DNA of 18,251 bases from CAZNQW01 sp964575225 (GCA_964575225.1 CAZNQW010000058.1:1-18251), one strand, 5' to 3'. Positions 1 through 6,955 are shown, counted from the first letter of the stretch. Notes: a model not told the origin generated them from the letters alone. Numbers and translations: made by a program.

Positions 1-1407
1 ATGGCCCACCTGACCTACGACCAGGCCAAGGGCGAGCCCAAGGTGGAATGGCTACCGGCCGACGAATATGTGGGCCGCGACCTGTACGAGGTCTTTCCCG
101 AGCTCTTTGAGCGGTTTGGCAAAGTCAGCGTTGCAGGCATTGGCGTGGCTGGCGAGTTCCTTTATGGCAACTCGGGCGTGGTCTTTGACGACCAGGCCGG
201 GCGGCCCTCCCGCTATGCCGGACGCGGCGGCCTGGGCGCGGTGATGGGCAGCAAGGGCCTCAAGTTTATCATCCTGGATCGAAAGGGTGCCCCCGGCGTG
301 AAATATGCCAACAAAGAGCTGTTTGAGCAAGGGCGCAAGAAGCTCACCGCTGCGCTGATGCAGCACGACATCACCAAGCCCAAGGGCGGCCTGAACACCT
401 ATGGCACCGCGGTTCTGGTCAATATCATGAACGAAGCCGGTGGCCTGCCGACGCGCAACTTTGGCAGCGGCCGATTTGAAGGCGCCGCCAAGATCGCCGG
501 CGAGGCGCTGTTCGAAGGCAACAAGCAACGAACCGGCAAAGAGGTCTACAACCATGCCTGCAGCCCCGGCTGCATCATCCAGTGCTCGAACACCTGGTAC
601 CGGGAAGACGGAACCGAGCTGGTTTCCTGCCAGGAGTATGAATCGATCTGGGCATTTGGCGCCAACTGCGGCATCGACAGCCTGGATGTCACAGGTGAAC
701 TGATCAAACTGTGCAACGCCTATGGCCTGGACACCATCGAGGCGGGCACCACCATGGCCGTCGCCATGGAAGGTGGATTGGCCGAATTTGGCGATGGAGC
801 CAAGGCCATCGAGCTGATGAAAGAGATCGGCAAGGGCAGCCCGGTGGGACGGATTCTGGGCGCCGGAACAGCGACGACGGCCCGGGTACTGGGCGTGACA
901 CGGGCGCCAGTGGTCAAGGGACAGTCTATGCCGGCCTACGAACCGCGCGCGGTCAAGGGCATCGGCATGGTCTATGCCACCGGCACCATGGGGGCAGACC
1001 ACACCCAGGGCTACACCATTGCTCCCGAGATCTTGGGCGTCGCCGGCAAGGTCGACCAGTTCGACCGGGACAAAGCAGCCCTGGCCCGCGGATTCCTGGA
1101 GGCGACCGCTTTTATCGACTCCTGCGGCCATTGTCTGTTCATCGCTTTCGCCATTCTCGACATCGCCAGCGGTTTTGAGGGTGTCGTGGAGGAGTGCAAC
1201 GGGGTCCTGGGCACCAACTGGACGATGGACGACGTAGGTCGTATTGGCAAAGAGATCCTGGCCAAGGAACGAGTCTTTAACGAGGCGGCCGGCTTGGATA
1301 AGGAAGCCGATCGGATGCCCGAGTTCATGAAGCTGGAGACCCTGCCACCGCACAATGTCACATGGGACATTGCCGACGAAACCCTGGACGCGGTCTGGGA
1401 AAACTAG
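1..1407 (+). CDS. Aldehyde:ferredoxin oxidoreductase family protein (5' end cut by window)
   Basis: Tungsten/molybdenum-pterin and [4Fe-4S] enzyme family that oxidises aldehydes to carboxylates with ferredoxin as acceptor, in the cytoplasm. Visible: the RYAGRGGLGAVMGSKGLK block (residues 71-88), the cluster cysteines C187-x3-C191-x3-C195 in ACSPGCIIQCSN, and a distal cysteine in DSCGHC (C378 is the likely fourth ligand). The C-x3-C-x3-C spacing with following SN resembles the YdhV-like subgroup rather than classical AOR (C-x2-C-x3-C). Family members are about 600 residues; 468 are visible, and the N-terminal part of roughly 130 residues is missing, so the ATG at base 1 is almost certainly internal. 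A moaD-like gene follows, which fits a pterin cofactor. The aldehyde substrate cannot be told from sequence. Confidence 0.9.
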   Translation: MAHLTYDQAKGEPKVEWLPADEYVGRDLYEVFPELFERFGKVSVAGIGVAGEFLYGNSGVVFDDQAGRPSRYAGRGGLGAVMGSKGLKFIILDRKGAPGVKYANKELFEQGRKKLTAALMQHDITKPKGGLNTYGTAVLVNIMNEAGGLPTRNFGSGRFEGAAKIAGEALFEGNKQRTGKEVYNHACSPGCIIQCSNTWYREDGTELVSCQEYESIWAFGANCGIDSLDVTGELIKLCNAYGLDTIEAGTTMAVAMEGGLAEFGDGAKAIELMKEIGKGSPVGRILGAGTATTARVLGVTRAPVVKGQSMPAYEPRAVKGIGMVYATGTMGADHTQGYTIAPEILGVAGKVDQFDRDKAALARGFLEATAFIDSCGHCLFIAFAILDIASGFEGVVEECNGVLGTNWTMDDVGRIGKEILAKERVFNEAAGLDKEADRMPEFMKLETLPPHNVTWDIADETLDAVWEN

Positions 1408-1431
1408 ACCTCTTCTGGACGTAACGACCGA

Positions 1432-1462
1432 GCTGCCGGGTTCCCGCACGGGGCCCGGCAGC
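1432..1462 (+). terminator. Hairpin between AOR-family gene and moaD-like gene
   Basis: Perfect 9-bp inverted repeat GCTGCCGGG (1432-1440) / CCCGGCAGC (1454-1462). The 13-nt loop can itself pair CCC with GGG. It is followed by TTGTT, a weak T-run. It sits 25 bp after the AOR stop and just before the moaD ribosome binding site, so it may attenuate or process the transcript between the two genes rather than end it fully. Confidence 0.5.
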
Positions 1463-1484
1463 TTGTTACAAGGATTCTATGTAA

Positions 1485-1727
1485 ATGATTACAGTTTATG
1501 TAAAGCTGTTTGCCACACTGCGCACCTACCGCCCCGGACTTGGGATCGGAGAGGCATTCCCCGTGCAAGTACCAGAGGGCGCCACGGTAAGAGATCTTGT
1601 CGCTCTGCTCGAACTGCCCGAGGACGAGGTCAAGATCATCTTTGTAAACGCCCTCAATCGCGAGCCCGGGCACGTACTGGCCGATGGCGACGAACTGGGG
1701 CTTTTTCCGCCCATCGGCGGCGGCTAG
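1485..1727 (+). CDS. MoaD/ThiS-family sulfur carrier protein
   Basis: An 80-residue ubiquitin-fold sulfur carrier. MoaD-type proteins end in a Gly-Gly that is adenylated and thiocarboxylated, and they donate sulfur for the dithiolene of molybdopterin or tungstopterin. Here the protein ends in PPIGGG, begins with the typical ITVYVKLFATLR strand, and contains the G-D-E-L-x-x-F-P-P-I segment before the tail. Length is normal for the family. The ATG at 1485 is preceded by AAGG (1470-1473). It lies 77 bp after the AOR-family gene on the same strand. AOR genes often carry a dedicated moaD neighbour, so it probably serves that enzyme's cofactor. A ThiS role is less likely because no thiamine genes are present. 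Its stop is 2 bp from the stop of the convergent CoA-transferase B gene. Confidence 0.88.
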   Translation: MITVYVKLFATLRTYRPGLGIGEAFPVQVPEGATVRDLVALLELPEDEVKIIFVNALNREPGHVLADGDELGLFPPIGGG

Positions 1728-1729
1728 CC

Positions 1730-2497
1730 CTAGATATACAAACGCTGCCGATCCACTTTTTCCCGCAAAATACGCAATTCCTCCGCAGAGGGCGGTTCGT
1801 TCACAGCCACCTTATCGGCCATGAGCAGCTCAAAACCGGTCTCAGCCGCCACCTGGTCTACGCTGACACCGGGATGCACGGCAAGGAGCTTCATGCGCTT
1901 GGTTTGATCGTCAAAGCCCAAGAGAGCCAGCGTACTCACCACATAGAGCGGTCCCGTATTGGGAGGCAGCCCGGCTTCCTCGCGCGCGCCGGGCCCGGTC
2001 AGATAGCCCGGCGTCGTCAGGAAATCCAAGTGGGGCACAAAGGTCTTTTTGCTATGGCGGATGATGGCGATCGTCCGCCAGCACAGGGAGCCCACGTCGT
2101 TGGCGCCTCCACTGCCCGGCAAACGAACCTTGGGCTGGCGATGGGGGCCAATGACCGTGCTGTTGAGATTGCCATAGGCATCGATCTGCGCCCCTCCCAG
2201 AAAGCCATAATCGATAAAGCCCCGGCAAGCAGTCTCCATGATATCGCAGATCCCCGAGGCAGCCAGCGCCCGGTGAAAGGTACGGGCCTCTCCCACCGCC
2301 ATGGGCAGATCCTCGAGAATGGCGCCGGTGCCTCCGAACTCAAAGACGGTAATCAGATGGGGGGCCTGGCGTCGCTGGGCCAACGAGGCAGCCAGCATGG
2401 GAATCCCCGTGCCGATGAAAGCTGTGGTATTGTCTTTCATCAGGCGGGATGCCGTGCAGATCAAAAGCTCGGTTGGGTTGTACCCTGGCTCGCTCAT
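1730..2497 (-). CDS. CoA-transferase subunit B (glutaconate CoA-transferase type)
   Basis: Beta subunit of a family I CoA-transferase, related to GctB and IpdB, working as a heteromer with the subunit encoded just upstream. It is 255 residues, normal length. Visible: an N-terminal glycine-rich FIGTGIPMLAASLA segment (27-40), a Glu at 53 in the motif FEFGGTGA at the position expected for the catalytic Glu of GctB, the GFIDYGFLGGAQIDAYGNLN block, and a GSGGAND glycine loop typical of GctB proteins. The ATG overlaps the subunit A stop (ATGA), indicating translational coupling. The carboxylate partner is unknown. IpdAB-like hydrolase activity is an alternative, since GctAB-type proteins also act as ring-opening hydrolases in steroid breakdown. 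Confidence 0.88.
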   Translation of the reverse strand: MSEPGYNPTELLICTASRLMKDNTTAFIGTGIPMLAASLAQRRQAPHLITVFEFGGTGAILEDLPMAVGEARTFHRALAASGICDIMETACRGFIDYGFLGGAQIDAYGNLNSTVIGPHRQPKVRLPGSGGANDVGSLCWRTIAIIRHSKKTFVPHLDFLTTPGYLTGPGAREEAGLPPNTGPLYVVSTLALLGFDDQTKRMKLLAVHPGVSVDQVAAETGFELLMADKVAVNEPPSAEELRILREKVDRQRLYI

Positions 2498-3522
2498 TCT
2501 CGGCGCTCCCTTCCGTCGACCAACGCTTCCAACTGCTTCAATCCCACTTGAGCCAGATACGCCTGGTGATCGGGCAGGTCATAGATCCATTCCCGGAGAT
2601 AACCCGTGGCGCCCTCGGCAGTCTCAGCCGCCTCGGCCCAGGCTTTGATCTTGGGCTCGTCGCGGCAATAGAAATAGGCCATCTCGCCCGGATGGGGAGT
2701 CAACACCATAGCGGCCCGGGCGCGTGCCGTNNNNNNNNNNCCAGCAGAAGAGGGCATACGCGATGGAATCTCGTGACTGGTGTTCAGACGTGTGCCTCTT
2801 CCGATCTGATGGCGGCGGATGTCATCCGTCGGCACAATTTCCTCGGCGCTGACAATGAGCCGTTTGCTGGCCCGGGCCAGCTCATAGGCAAAGCCGGTGA
2901 TGCCCTCGATCTGGCAATTGCCAAAGCGATCCGCACGGTGGACGTGGATGAGGCCCACGTCGAGGATCAGGGCCGGCAAAAGAGCCAGTTTTTCACCGGT
3001 AAACGGGCATTCAACCACCTTGGCAGCGCTGTAGCGAAGGGTGTCGGTGCCCAGCATGGCCCGCACCGGCAGAAAGGGGACGCCCATGGCAGCGGCCTTC
3101 AGCCGCCAGGAGATGCCGCCGTTGCTCCACTCGACCACCTGCTGGATCTGGCCGCTTTCGACGGCCCGGCGCAGCGCCCGGGAGACGCCATAGACCTCCA
3201 AACCGACATAGGTCAGATCGAGGGCCTTCACCGCGCCCGCAGCCACCCACAGATCCAACTCCGCCACCCCTTGGCCTGCCACGCGCAGGTCCTTGATCCC
3301 CTGGCGCAGCACCTCGCGCACCAGGGTCATGGGACATCGGACCGTGCCATACAGCTCGGTACCGATGTAGCAACCGTCGTACACAAAGCGCTGGACCGCC
3401 TCCTTTTCGGTCATCAGTTTGTCCACCAACGTGCGGGGCTTTTGCGTGCGATTCCACTCACGGAAGGCATTCATATCGGGCGACTGGAGCAGATCGCCGA
3501 ACCCAGATTCGATCACGTTCAA
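2494..3522 (-). CDS. CoA-transferase subunit A (glutaconate CoA-transferase type), interrupted by assembly artefact
   Basis: Alpha subunit partner of the gene downstream. Genuine sequence covers residues 1-238 (ending ...EEIVPTDDIRRH) and from about residue 265 to the end (VLTPHPGEMAYFYC..., then a typical GctA C-terminus with DHQAYLAQVGLKQLEAL). Residues 239-264 are read from adapter sequence and Ns. The frame stays open by chance and the true internal segment, probably a dozen or so residues, is lost. Start: the TTG at 3522 has a near-perfect Shine-Dalgarno AAAGGAGG (3538-3531) with an 8-nt spacer. An ATG touching that SD at 3530 is in another frame. The gene lies 105 bp after the phosphotransacylase gene and overlaps subunit B by 4 bp. 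The organism's real gene is probably intact. Confidence 0.85.
   Translation of the reverse strand: MNVIESGFGDLLQSPDMNAFREWNRTQKPRTLVDKLMTEKEAVQRFVYDGCYIGTELYGTVRCPMTLVREVLRQGIKDLRVAGQGVAELDLWVAAGAVKALDLTYVGLEVYGVSRALRRAVESGQIQQVVEWSNGGISWRLKAAAMGVPFLPVRAMLGTDTLRYSAAKVVECPFTGEKLALLPALILDVGLIHVHRADRFGNCQIEGITGFAYELARASKRLIVSAEEIVPTDDIRRHQIGRGTRLNTSHEIPSRMPSSAXXXXTARARAAMVLTPHPGEMAYFYCRDEPKIKAWAEAAETAEGATGYLREWIYDLPDHQAYLAQVGLKQLEALVDGRERRE
2731..2740. other. Assembly gap (10 Ns)
   Basis: Ten unknown bases inside the CoA-transferase A gene, directly beside adapter sequence. This is a scaffolding or masked join, so its true length is unknown. Confidence 0.99.
2741..2807 (+). other. Illumina P7/index adapter contamination
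   Basis: Bases 2741-2764 match the P7 flow-cell adapter with three substitutions (seen as CAGCAGAAGA then GGCATACG). An 8-bp index-like GGAATCTC follows (2765-2772). Then 2773-2807 match the TruSeq index-read primer site (GTGACTGG, GTTCAGACGTGTGC, TCTTCCGATCT) with one substitution and one extra C. The order and spacing are exactly those of the library adapter. Genomic sequence resumes at 2808. Confidence 0.97.
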
Positions 3523-3627
3523 CTCGCCATCCTCCTTTCATTTACGCACCAGACGGTCGGGTTGGGCGTAGGCAGCCCTAATCAGAAGGCTATTTCAAGA
3601 GACGCGATCCGCGCGAATCCAAGTGGG

Positions 3628-4545
3628 CTATTGGTTTTTCTGACGGCTGGCCAGGACAGTGGCCATGGCCAGCGATAGATAACGGGTTTCGGCTGTGTCG
3701 GCGCGGGAGTTGATCACGATGGGAACCTGGGCCCCCACCACCAGGCCCGCCATGCGGGCCCGGGCAAAGTATAACAGCCCCTTGGCGACAATGTTGCCGG
3801 CTTCTACATTGGGGACAATGAGGATATCGGCCAGCCCGGCAATGGGCGACTGGCTTTCGGCCAAGCGGGCAGCCTGAGGTGATATGGCCAACTCTAACCC
3901 AAGGGGCCCATCGACGATGGCCCCTTCCACCCAGCCTTGTTCCGACATTTTGGACAAAGCCAGGGCGTCGATACTGGCAGGAATTTTGGGATGTACCGTT
4001 TCGCTGGCCGCCAGGATAGCCACCCGCGGTTCTTTCAGGCCAAACATACGGGCCACAGCGACGGCATTGTTGATGATCTCGAGCTTCTGATACACGTCTG
4101 GGTAGACCAACACTCCCGAATCACTGAGGTACACGAGACGGTTGAGGCTTGGGAGTTCGAACAGAGCGACATGGGACAAAAGTCCCGGCCCGCGGATGCC
4201 GATGTGGCGGTTGAGGGCCACACTCAGGATCTCGGCCGTCTTGACCTGGCCCTTGACCACAGCAGCGACAGCGCCCTCTCGGGCCATACGGACGACACAC
4301 TCGCTGGCAGCCACTGGATCCGGTTCGTGGAGAATGGGTACATCATTCAGATCGACCCCGGTCTGCGCGACAAAGGCCTCGATGGCAGGCCAATCGCCGA
4401 CGAGGGTAGCCCGAACCATACCCTCTTGCTGCGCTCGCGCCACGGCTTTGAGCACCTCCGGGTCGTGGGCTGCCGCTACGCCAATAGGCAGCGGCCCGCA
4501 CGCGCGGGCCTCTGCCTCCATCTCCTCGAACGTGGCAATGCTCAC
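3628..4545 (-). CDS. ptb: Phosphate butyryltransferase / phosphate acetyltransferase family protein
   Basis: Transfers an acyl group between CoA and inorganic phosphate, giving an acyl phosphate that a kinase can use to make ATP; a cytoplasmic step of fermentation or branched-chain acid metabolism. The 305 residues match the Ptb length (about 300). Visible: the VVKGQVKTAEILSVALN block, LVYLSDSGVLVYPD, KEPRVAILAASETVHPKIP, GWVEGAIVDGPLGLELAIS, and the C-terminal ILIVPNVEAGNIVAKGLLY signature. The start is a GTG at 4545 that overlaps the amidohydrolase stop as GTGA, with AGGAG just upstream. Second gene of the minus-strand run. No acyl-phosphate kinase gene is visible in the window. Chain-length preference cannot be judged. 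Confidence 0.9.
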   Translation of the reverse strand: MSIATFEEMEAEARACGPLPIGVAAAHDPEVLKAVARAQQEGMVRATLVGDWPAIEAFVAQTGVDLNDVPILHEPDPVAASECVVRMAREGAVAAVVKGQVKTAEILSVALNRHIGIRGPGLLSHVALFELPSLNRLVYLSDSGVLVYPDVYQKLEIINNAVAVARMFGLKEPRVAILAASETVHPKIPASIDALALSKMSEQGWVEGAIVDGPLGLELAISPQAARLAESQSPIAGLADILIVPNVEAGNIVAKGLLYFARARMAGLVVGAQVPIVINSRADTAETRYLSLAMATVLASRQKNQ

Positions 4546-5720
4546 CGATCTCCTGCCTGAAGAAACCGGATGACCGTCTCGGCCAAAAGTGCTACCCCGA
4601 TGGGCAGCGCCCGTTCGTCGATGTCAAATTGGGGATGATGATGCAGCCGTTTGGGTCCGTCGGCCAAAGCACCTCCCAACCAGAAGAAGCAGCCCGGCGC
4701 CTGACGGGCCAGGTAGGAGAAATCCTCGCCCCCCATCTCTTGGGGAGCTTCGAGCACGTTTTGTGGGCCAAGCAGGTCGGACGCTACCTCCTGAACCAGA
4801 GCGGTCATTCCTGCATCGTTGACCACAGGGTGATAGCCGGCGACAATGTCCAGTTCGTAATCGCCGCCCAGAGCCCGGGCCACACTGCAGGCACGCTCCA
4901 TTTCAGCCAAAAGCTGCTGCCGCGTCTCGGGCTCAAAGGTGCGAATGGTGCCCGTCATGGTCACTTGGCCGGCCATGATGTTGTCCTTGGCGCCCCCATG
5001 GATGGTGCCCACCGTAAGCACACGGCCCTTGGTGGGATCCAATCGTCGCGAGATCACGGTTTGCAGGGCGTTGATCACCTGGGCCGAGATGGCAATGGCA
5101 TCAAAACCCTCATGCGGATAAGCGCCATGGGACTCCTGGCCCTTGATGACCAGCGTAAACTTGTCCGGGTGAGCGGTGAGGGCCCCCACGCGGGTGCTGA
5201 TCTTTCCTGCCGTCACGCCGGTCCAAATGTGCATGCCGACGATGCCATCCACGCCTTCCATGACACCCTCTTGGGCCATGCGCATGCCGCCGCTTAAGCC
5301 TTCCGAATCCTGATTCTCCTCAGAAGGCTGAAACAGAAACCGGACACGGCCCAGCAGCCGACCGGCAGCGTGCTCCTGGGCAAGGATCTCCGCCACACCC
5401 AGCAGGCAGGCCACGTGGACATCATGACCGCAAGCGTGCATCACGCCGGGAATTTTCGAGGCATAGGGCACGTCGTTTTCTTCCTGAATGGGCAAGGCAT
5501 CCATATCGGCGCGAAGGGCGATACAGCGACTCCCCTCTCCCAAGTCGCCAACGACACCCGTCTTGGCAACGCCGGTACGGACGGCGATCCCCAACTCGGC
5601 GAGACGCTGGGCAATCAGATCGGCAGTGCGGTGCTCGTCAAAAGCCAATTCGGGATATTGGTGTATCTGGTGGCGGAAGCCAATCACGGTAGACTCGATA
5701 GCCTGAGCTTTTTTCAACAT
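4542..5720 (-). CDS. M20-family metal-dependent amidohydrolase (N-acyl amino acid / hippurate hydrolase type)
   Basis: Di-metal hydrolase of the M20D aminoacylase group that cleaves N-acyl amino acids or related amides. It has 392 residues, normal for the family. Metal and catalytic residues are present: H95-x-C97-x-H99-D100 in MHACGHDVH, E134-E135 in QPSEEN, H164 in GMHIW, and a histidine near 361 in LHHHPQFDIDE. The dimerisation-domain histidines in ESHGAYPHEG (198, 203) are also kept. No signal peptide is seen, so it is cytoplasmic. The ATG at 5720 has AGGAG 6 nt upstream and a good promoter. First gene of the run with ptb and the CoA-transferase genes, which suggests that the released carboxylate is then handled by CoA enzymes (inference). 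Confidence 0.92.
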   Translation of the reverse strand: MLKKAQAIESTVIGFRHQIHQYPELAFDEHRTADLIAQRLAELGIAVRTGVAKTGVVGDLGEGSRCIALRADMDALPIQEENDVPYASKIPGVMHACGHDVHVACLLGVAEILAQEHAAGRLLGRVRFLFQPSEENQDSEGLSGGMRMAQEGVMEGVDGIVGMHIWTGVTAGKISTRVGALTAHPDKFTLVIKGQESHGAYPHEGFDAIAISAQVINALQTVISRRLDPTKGRVLTVGTIHGGAKDNIMAGQVTMTGTIRTFEPETRQQLLAEMERACSVARALGGDYELDIVAGYHPVVNDAGMTALVQEVASDLLGPQNVLEAPQEMGGEDFSYLARQAPGCFFWLGGALADGPKRLHHHPQFDIDERALPIGVALLAETVIRFLQAGDR

Positions 5721-5752
5721 TGAGCGCTCCTAGTTCGTGCAGTGGTGATCTC

Positions 5753-5781
5753 ATTATAGCATGGCCTGAGCAAGCGTGCAA
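5753..5781 (-). promoter_or_regulatory. Sigma70-like promoter of the amidohydrolase-ptb-CoA-transferase run
   Basis: Minus strand: TTGCAC (5781-5776), a 17-nt spacer, then a perfect TATAAT (5758-5753). The predicted start of transcription near 5746 leaves a 5' leader of about 26 nt containing the AGGAG of the amidohydrolase gene. The -35 box matches consensus at only three of six bases. Confidence 0.7.
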
Positions 5782-5843
5782 GACGCTGACAGGGCAGGTT
5801 GTGTACAAGTCGGTGGAAATGCCCGTAGGGCCGAAAAGAACAC

Positions 5844-5937
5844 CGTCACCCCCGCGCAAGCGGGGGTCCAGCCCTTTGGATGCTGCCTGCGAGTACGCAG
5901 GCGCTTATGCGCGAGGGTTCTCGCGGCGGGCATGACG
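5844..5937. repeat. REP/MITE-like 94-bp element with three tetraloop hairpins
   Basis: The ends are imperfect 12-bp inverted repeats (CGTCACCCCCGC at 5844-5855 and GCGGGCATGACG at 5926-5937, 10 of 12 matching). Inside are three perfect stem-loops, each with a 4-nt loop: ACCCCCGC-GCAA-GCGGGGGT (5848-5867), GCCTGCG-AGTA-CGCAGGC (5885-5902), and CGCGAG-GGTT-CTCGCG (5910-5925). The first closely resembles the common dispersed palindrome CCCCCGCG-AAGCGGGGGTCC of many bacterial genomes. It lies between gene starts, not in a coding region. Copy number elsewhere in the genome is unknown. Confidence 0.7.
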
Positions 5938-6242
5938 AGGGGCAAGTTGCCCTAAAATCGCGATGCGTTCAGCACTGCACGCGTGAAAATGTCATCTGAG
6001 CATTTTCCACCGAAAGAGATACAGAACCACAAGGCAGATAGAAAACTCGATGAAAACTGAGAGCTTCAGCGGCTATATAGGGTGCCTTGGGTAGGACAGG
6101 GTAATAAGGGGCTTGTTGACAGAGGGGAAATTTCGATCGTGCAGCCAGGTCGTCGTTGGCGAGAATGGCCCGAATTTTGAAAAACAGAGGTTGGCACGGA
6201 ACCTCAGATGGGCAATGGATCAACGACAGGCTATCGAGGCCC

Positions 6243-6635
6243 TCAAGCGACCATCACCATCCGGGCCCAGTGATAGCCCTCTCGTAACCAGGAGACATAC
6301 TGTTGTAATGTCTGGCGACGGTGAGGATCGGAGGTCAGGCTGTACACAATCTGATCGCCCAACCGGGTTTCGATCAGCAACTCGGCCTCCACCAGCGCCG
6401 TGAGCATGGGTTCGATCGGTTCGGGCAGGCGGCCGATGTGCACACTGAGATTTTTGGCTGTGTCGCAGGCAAAGGGATTCTGCACAAAGAAGGTCAACAG
6501 ATCCACGCTCGTCAGGTCGGCCGTGAGTTCAGAGATGGTACGCCACAGGCCGTTCCCCTCCGCCCAGGGAATCACCTTCTCCTCATCGGTTCTTTCTGGA
6601 ACTGGAGCTGCGTGCCGTTCACGTACGCTCAACAT
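6243..6635 (-). CDS. Small winged-helix-like DNA-binding protein (putative regulator)
   Basis: 130 residues. Residues 44-100 (SVDLLTFFVQNP..., DTAKNLSVHIGR, IEPMLTALVEAELLIE, IVYSLT) read as a helix-turn-helix followed by a wing, of the kind in which a protein opens with a short helix, a 'dTA..La..lgr' recognition segment and a 'vY.LT' strand. No other domain or catalytic motif is seen. Start: the ATG at 6635 has an excellent AGGAGGG 6 nt upstream. A longer frame from TTG at 6686 is rejected because that TTG is the first base of a TTGACA promoter box. It is divergent from the PrsW-family gene, with two identical dyad sites between, so it may repress itself and that gene (inference). Confidence 0.7.
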   Translation of the reverse strand: MLSVRERHAAPVPERTDEEKVIPWAEGNGLWRTISELTADLTSVDLLTFFVQNPFACDTAKNLSVHIGRLPEPIEPMLTALVEAELLIETRLGDQIVYSLTSDPHRRQTLQQYVSWLREGYHWARMVMVA

Positions 6636-6657
6636 GCATATCCCTCCTGGCACGAAT

Positions 6658-6686
6658 ACTGTAGCATCCTTCTTTCCATGTGTCAA
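6658..6686 (-). promoter_or_regulatory. Sigma70-like promoter of the winged-helix gene
   Basis: Minus strand: perfect TTGACA (6686-6681), a 17-nt spacer, TACAGT (6663-6658). Transcription would start near 6651, only about 16 nt ahead of the ATG at 6635, leaving just enough room for AGGAGGG. A GTAC-N4-GTAC dyad abuts the -35 box on its upstream side. Confidence 0.75.
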
Positions 6687-6687
6687 T

Positions 6688-6703
6688 AGTACCGCTGTAC
6701 CAC
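6688..6703. repeat. Copy 1 of 16-bp repeat AGTACCGCTGTACCAC (putative operator)
   Basis: Identical to 6940-6955. Contains the dyad GTAC-CGCT-GTAC. It lies one base beyond the -35 box of the winged-helix gene promoter, a usual place for an operator. Confidence 0.6.
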
Positions 6704-6875
6704 AGCCATTGGCAGCCCGCCAACGCCAAGTTGTGGCTCCGCCTCAGCCACCTTGATCGAAAGAAACAACGTTCAACCGCCAGCAATCCTCAAAAAGGCC
6801 CACGCGAACCCCACAATGCTGCTGAGAGCTCGCGCGGGCTCGAGTGCAACCTCTGCTTGCCAATCACGCCTGCTC

Positions 6876-6936
6876 GGCGTCCCCGTCCTCGGGGACGCCC
6901 AAGGGCTGAGCCGCCCCCGAGACAGGGGCGGCGAGC
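6876..6936. repeat. Pair of strong GC-rich stem-loops
   Basis: GGCGTCCCCG-TCCT-CGGGGACGCC (6876-6899, perfect 10-bp stem), followed by GCCGCCCC-CGAGACA-GGGGCGGC (6910-6932, perfect 8-bp stem), which can be lengthened with GCT (6905-6907) and AGC (6934-6936). The tail is CAAAA on the plus strand. Function unknown: part of a small mobile element, a structured RNA, or a transcription block between the divergent genes. Confidence 0.6.
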
Positions 6937-6939
6937 AAA

Positions 6940-6955
6940 AGTACCGCTGTACCAC
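6940..6955. repeat. Copy 2 of 16-bp repeat AGTACCGCTGTACCAC (putative operator)
   Basis: Identical to 6688-6703, 252 bp away in the same orientation. It lies 60 bp upstream of the -35 box of the PrsW-family gene. It could be an operator, or one of the direct repeats flanking an inserted segment. Confidence 0.6.

Larger units (their letters stand above)
5721..6242. other. Intergenic region, no convincing gene
   Basis: Contains the amidohydrolase promoter and a REP/MITE-like element (5844-5937). The rest, about 300 bp (5938-6242), is visibly more AT-rich than its surroundings. Short open frames here (for example 84 codons on the minus strand, 5969-6223) have no ribosome binding site and unnatural composition. 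The stretch may be a decayed gene or mobile-element remnant, but I recognise nothing in it. Confidence 0.6.

Noticed and set aside
52..1449. 465-codon open frame on the minus strand opposite the AOR-family gene
   Set aside because: It mirrors a strongly supported plus-strand gene with Fe-S motifs and has no recognisable domain; long antisense frames are common in GC-rich genes.
1355..2551. 398-codon plus-strand open frame over the moaD and CoA-transferase B genes
   Set aside because: It overlaps two well-supported genes and its translation is rich in Arg/Ser/Pro with no family resemblance.
2449..3678. 409-codon plus-strand open frame across the CoA-transferase A gene
   Set aside because: It reads through the Ns and the adapter, opposite a gene with clear homology on the other strand.
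5969..6223. 84-codon minus-strand frame in the AT-richer intergenic stretch
   Set aside because: No ribosome binding site, no family resemblance, odd composition; kept only as a possible remnant within the intergenic description.
5848..6936. CRISPR array, suggested by several GC-rich palindromes
   Set aside because: The palindromes differ in sequence and spacing; no repeated unit of 25-40 bp with regular spacers and no cas genes are present.
6905..6940. Rho-independent terminator at the second GC-rich hairpin
   Set aside because: The tail is CAAAA on the plus strand, not a T-run, and no plus-strand gene ends there; on the minus strand the T-run would precede the stem.
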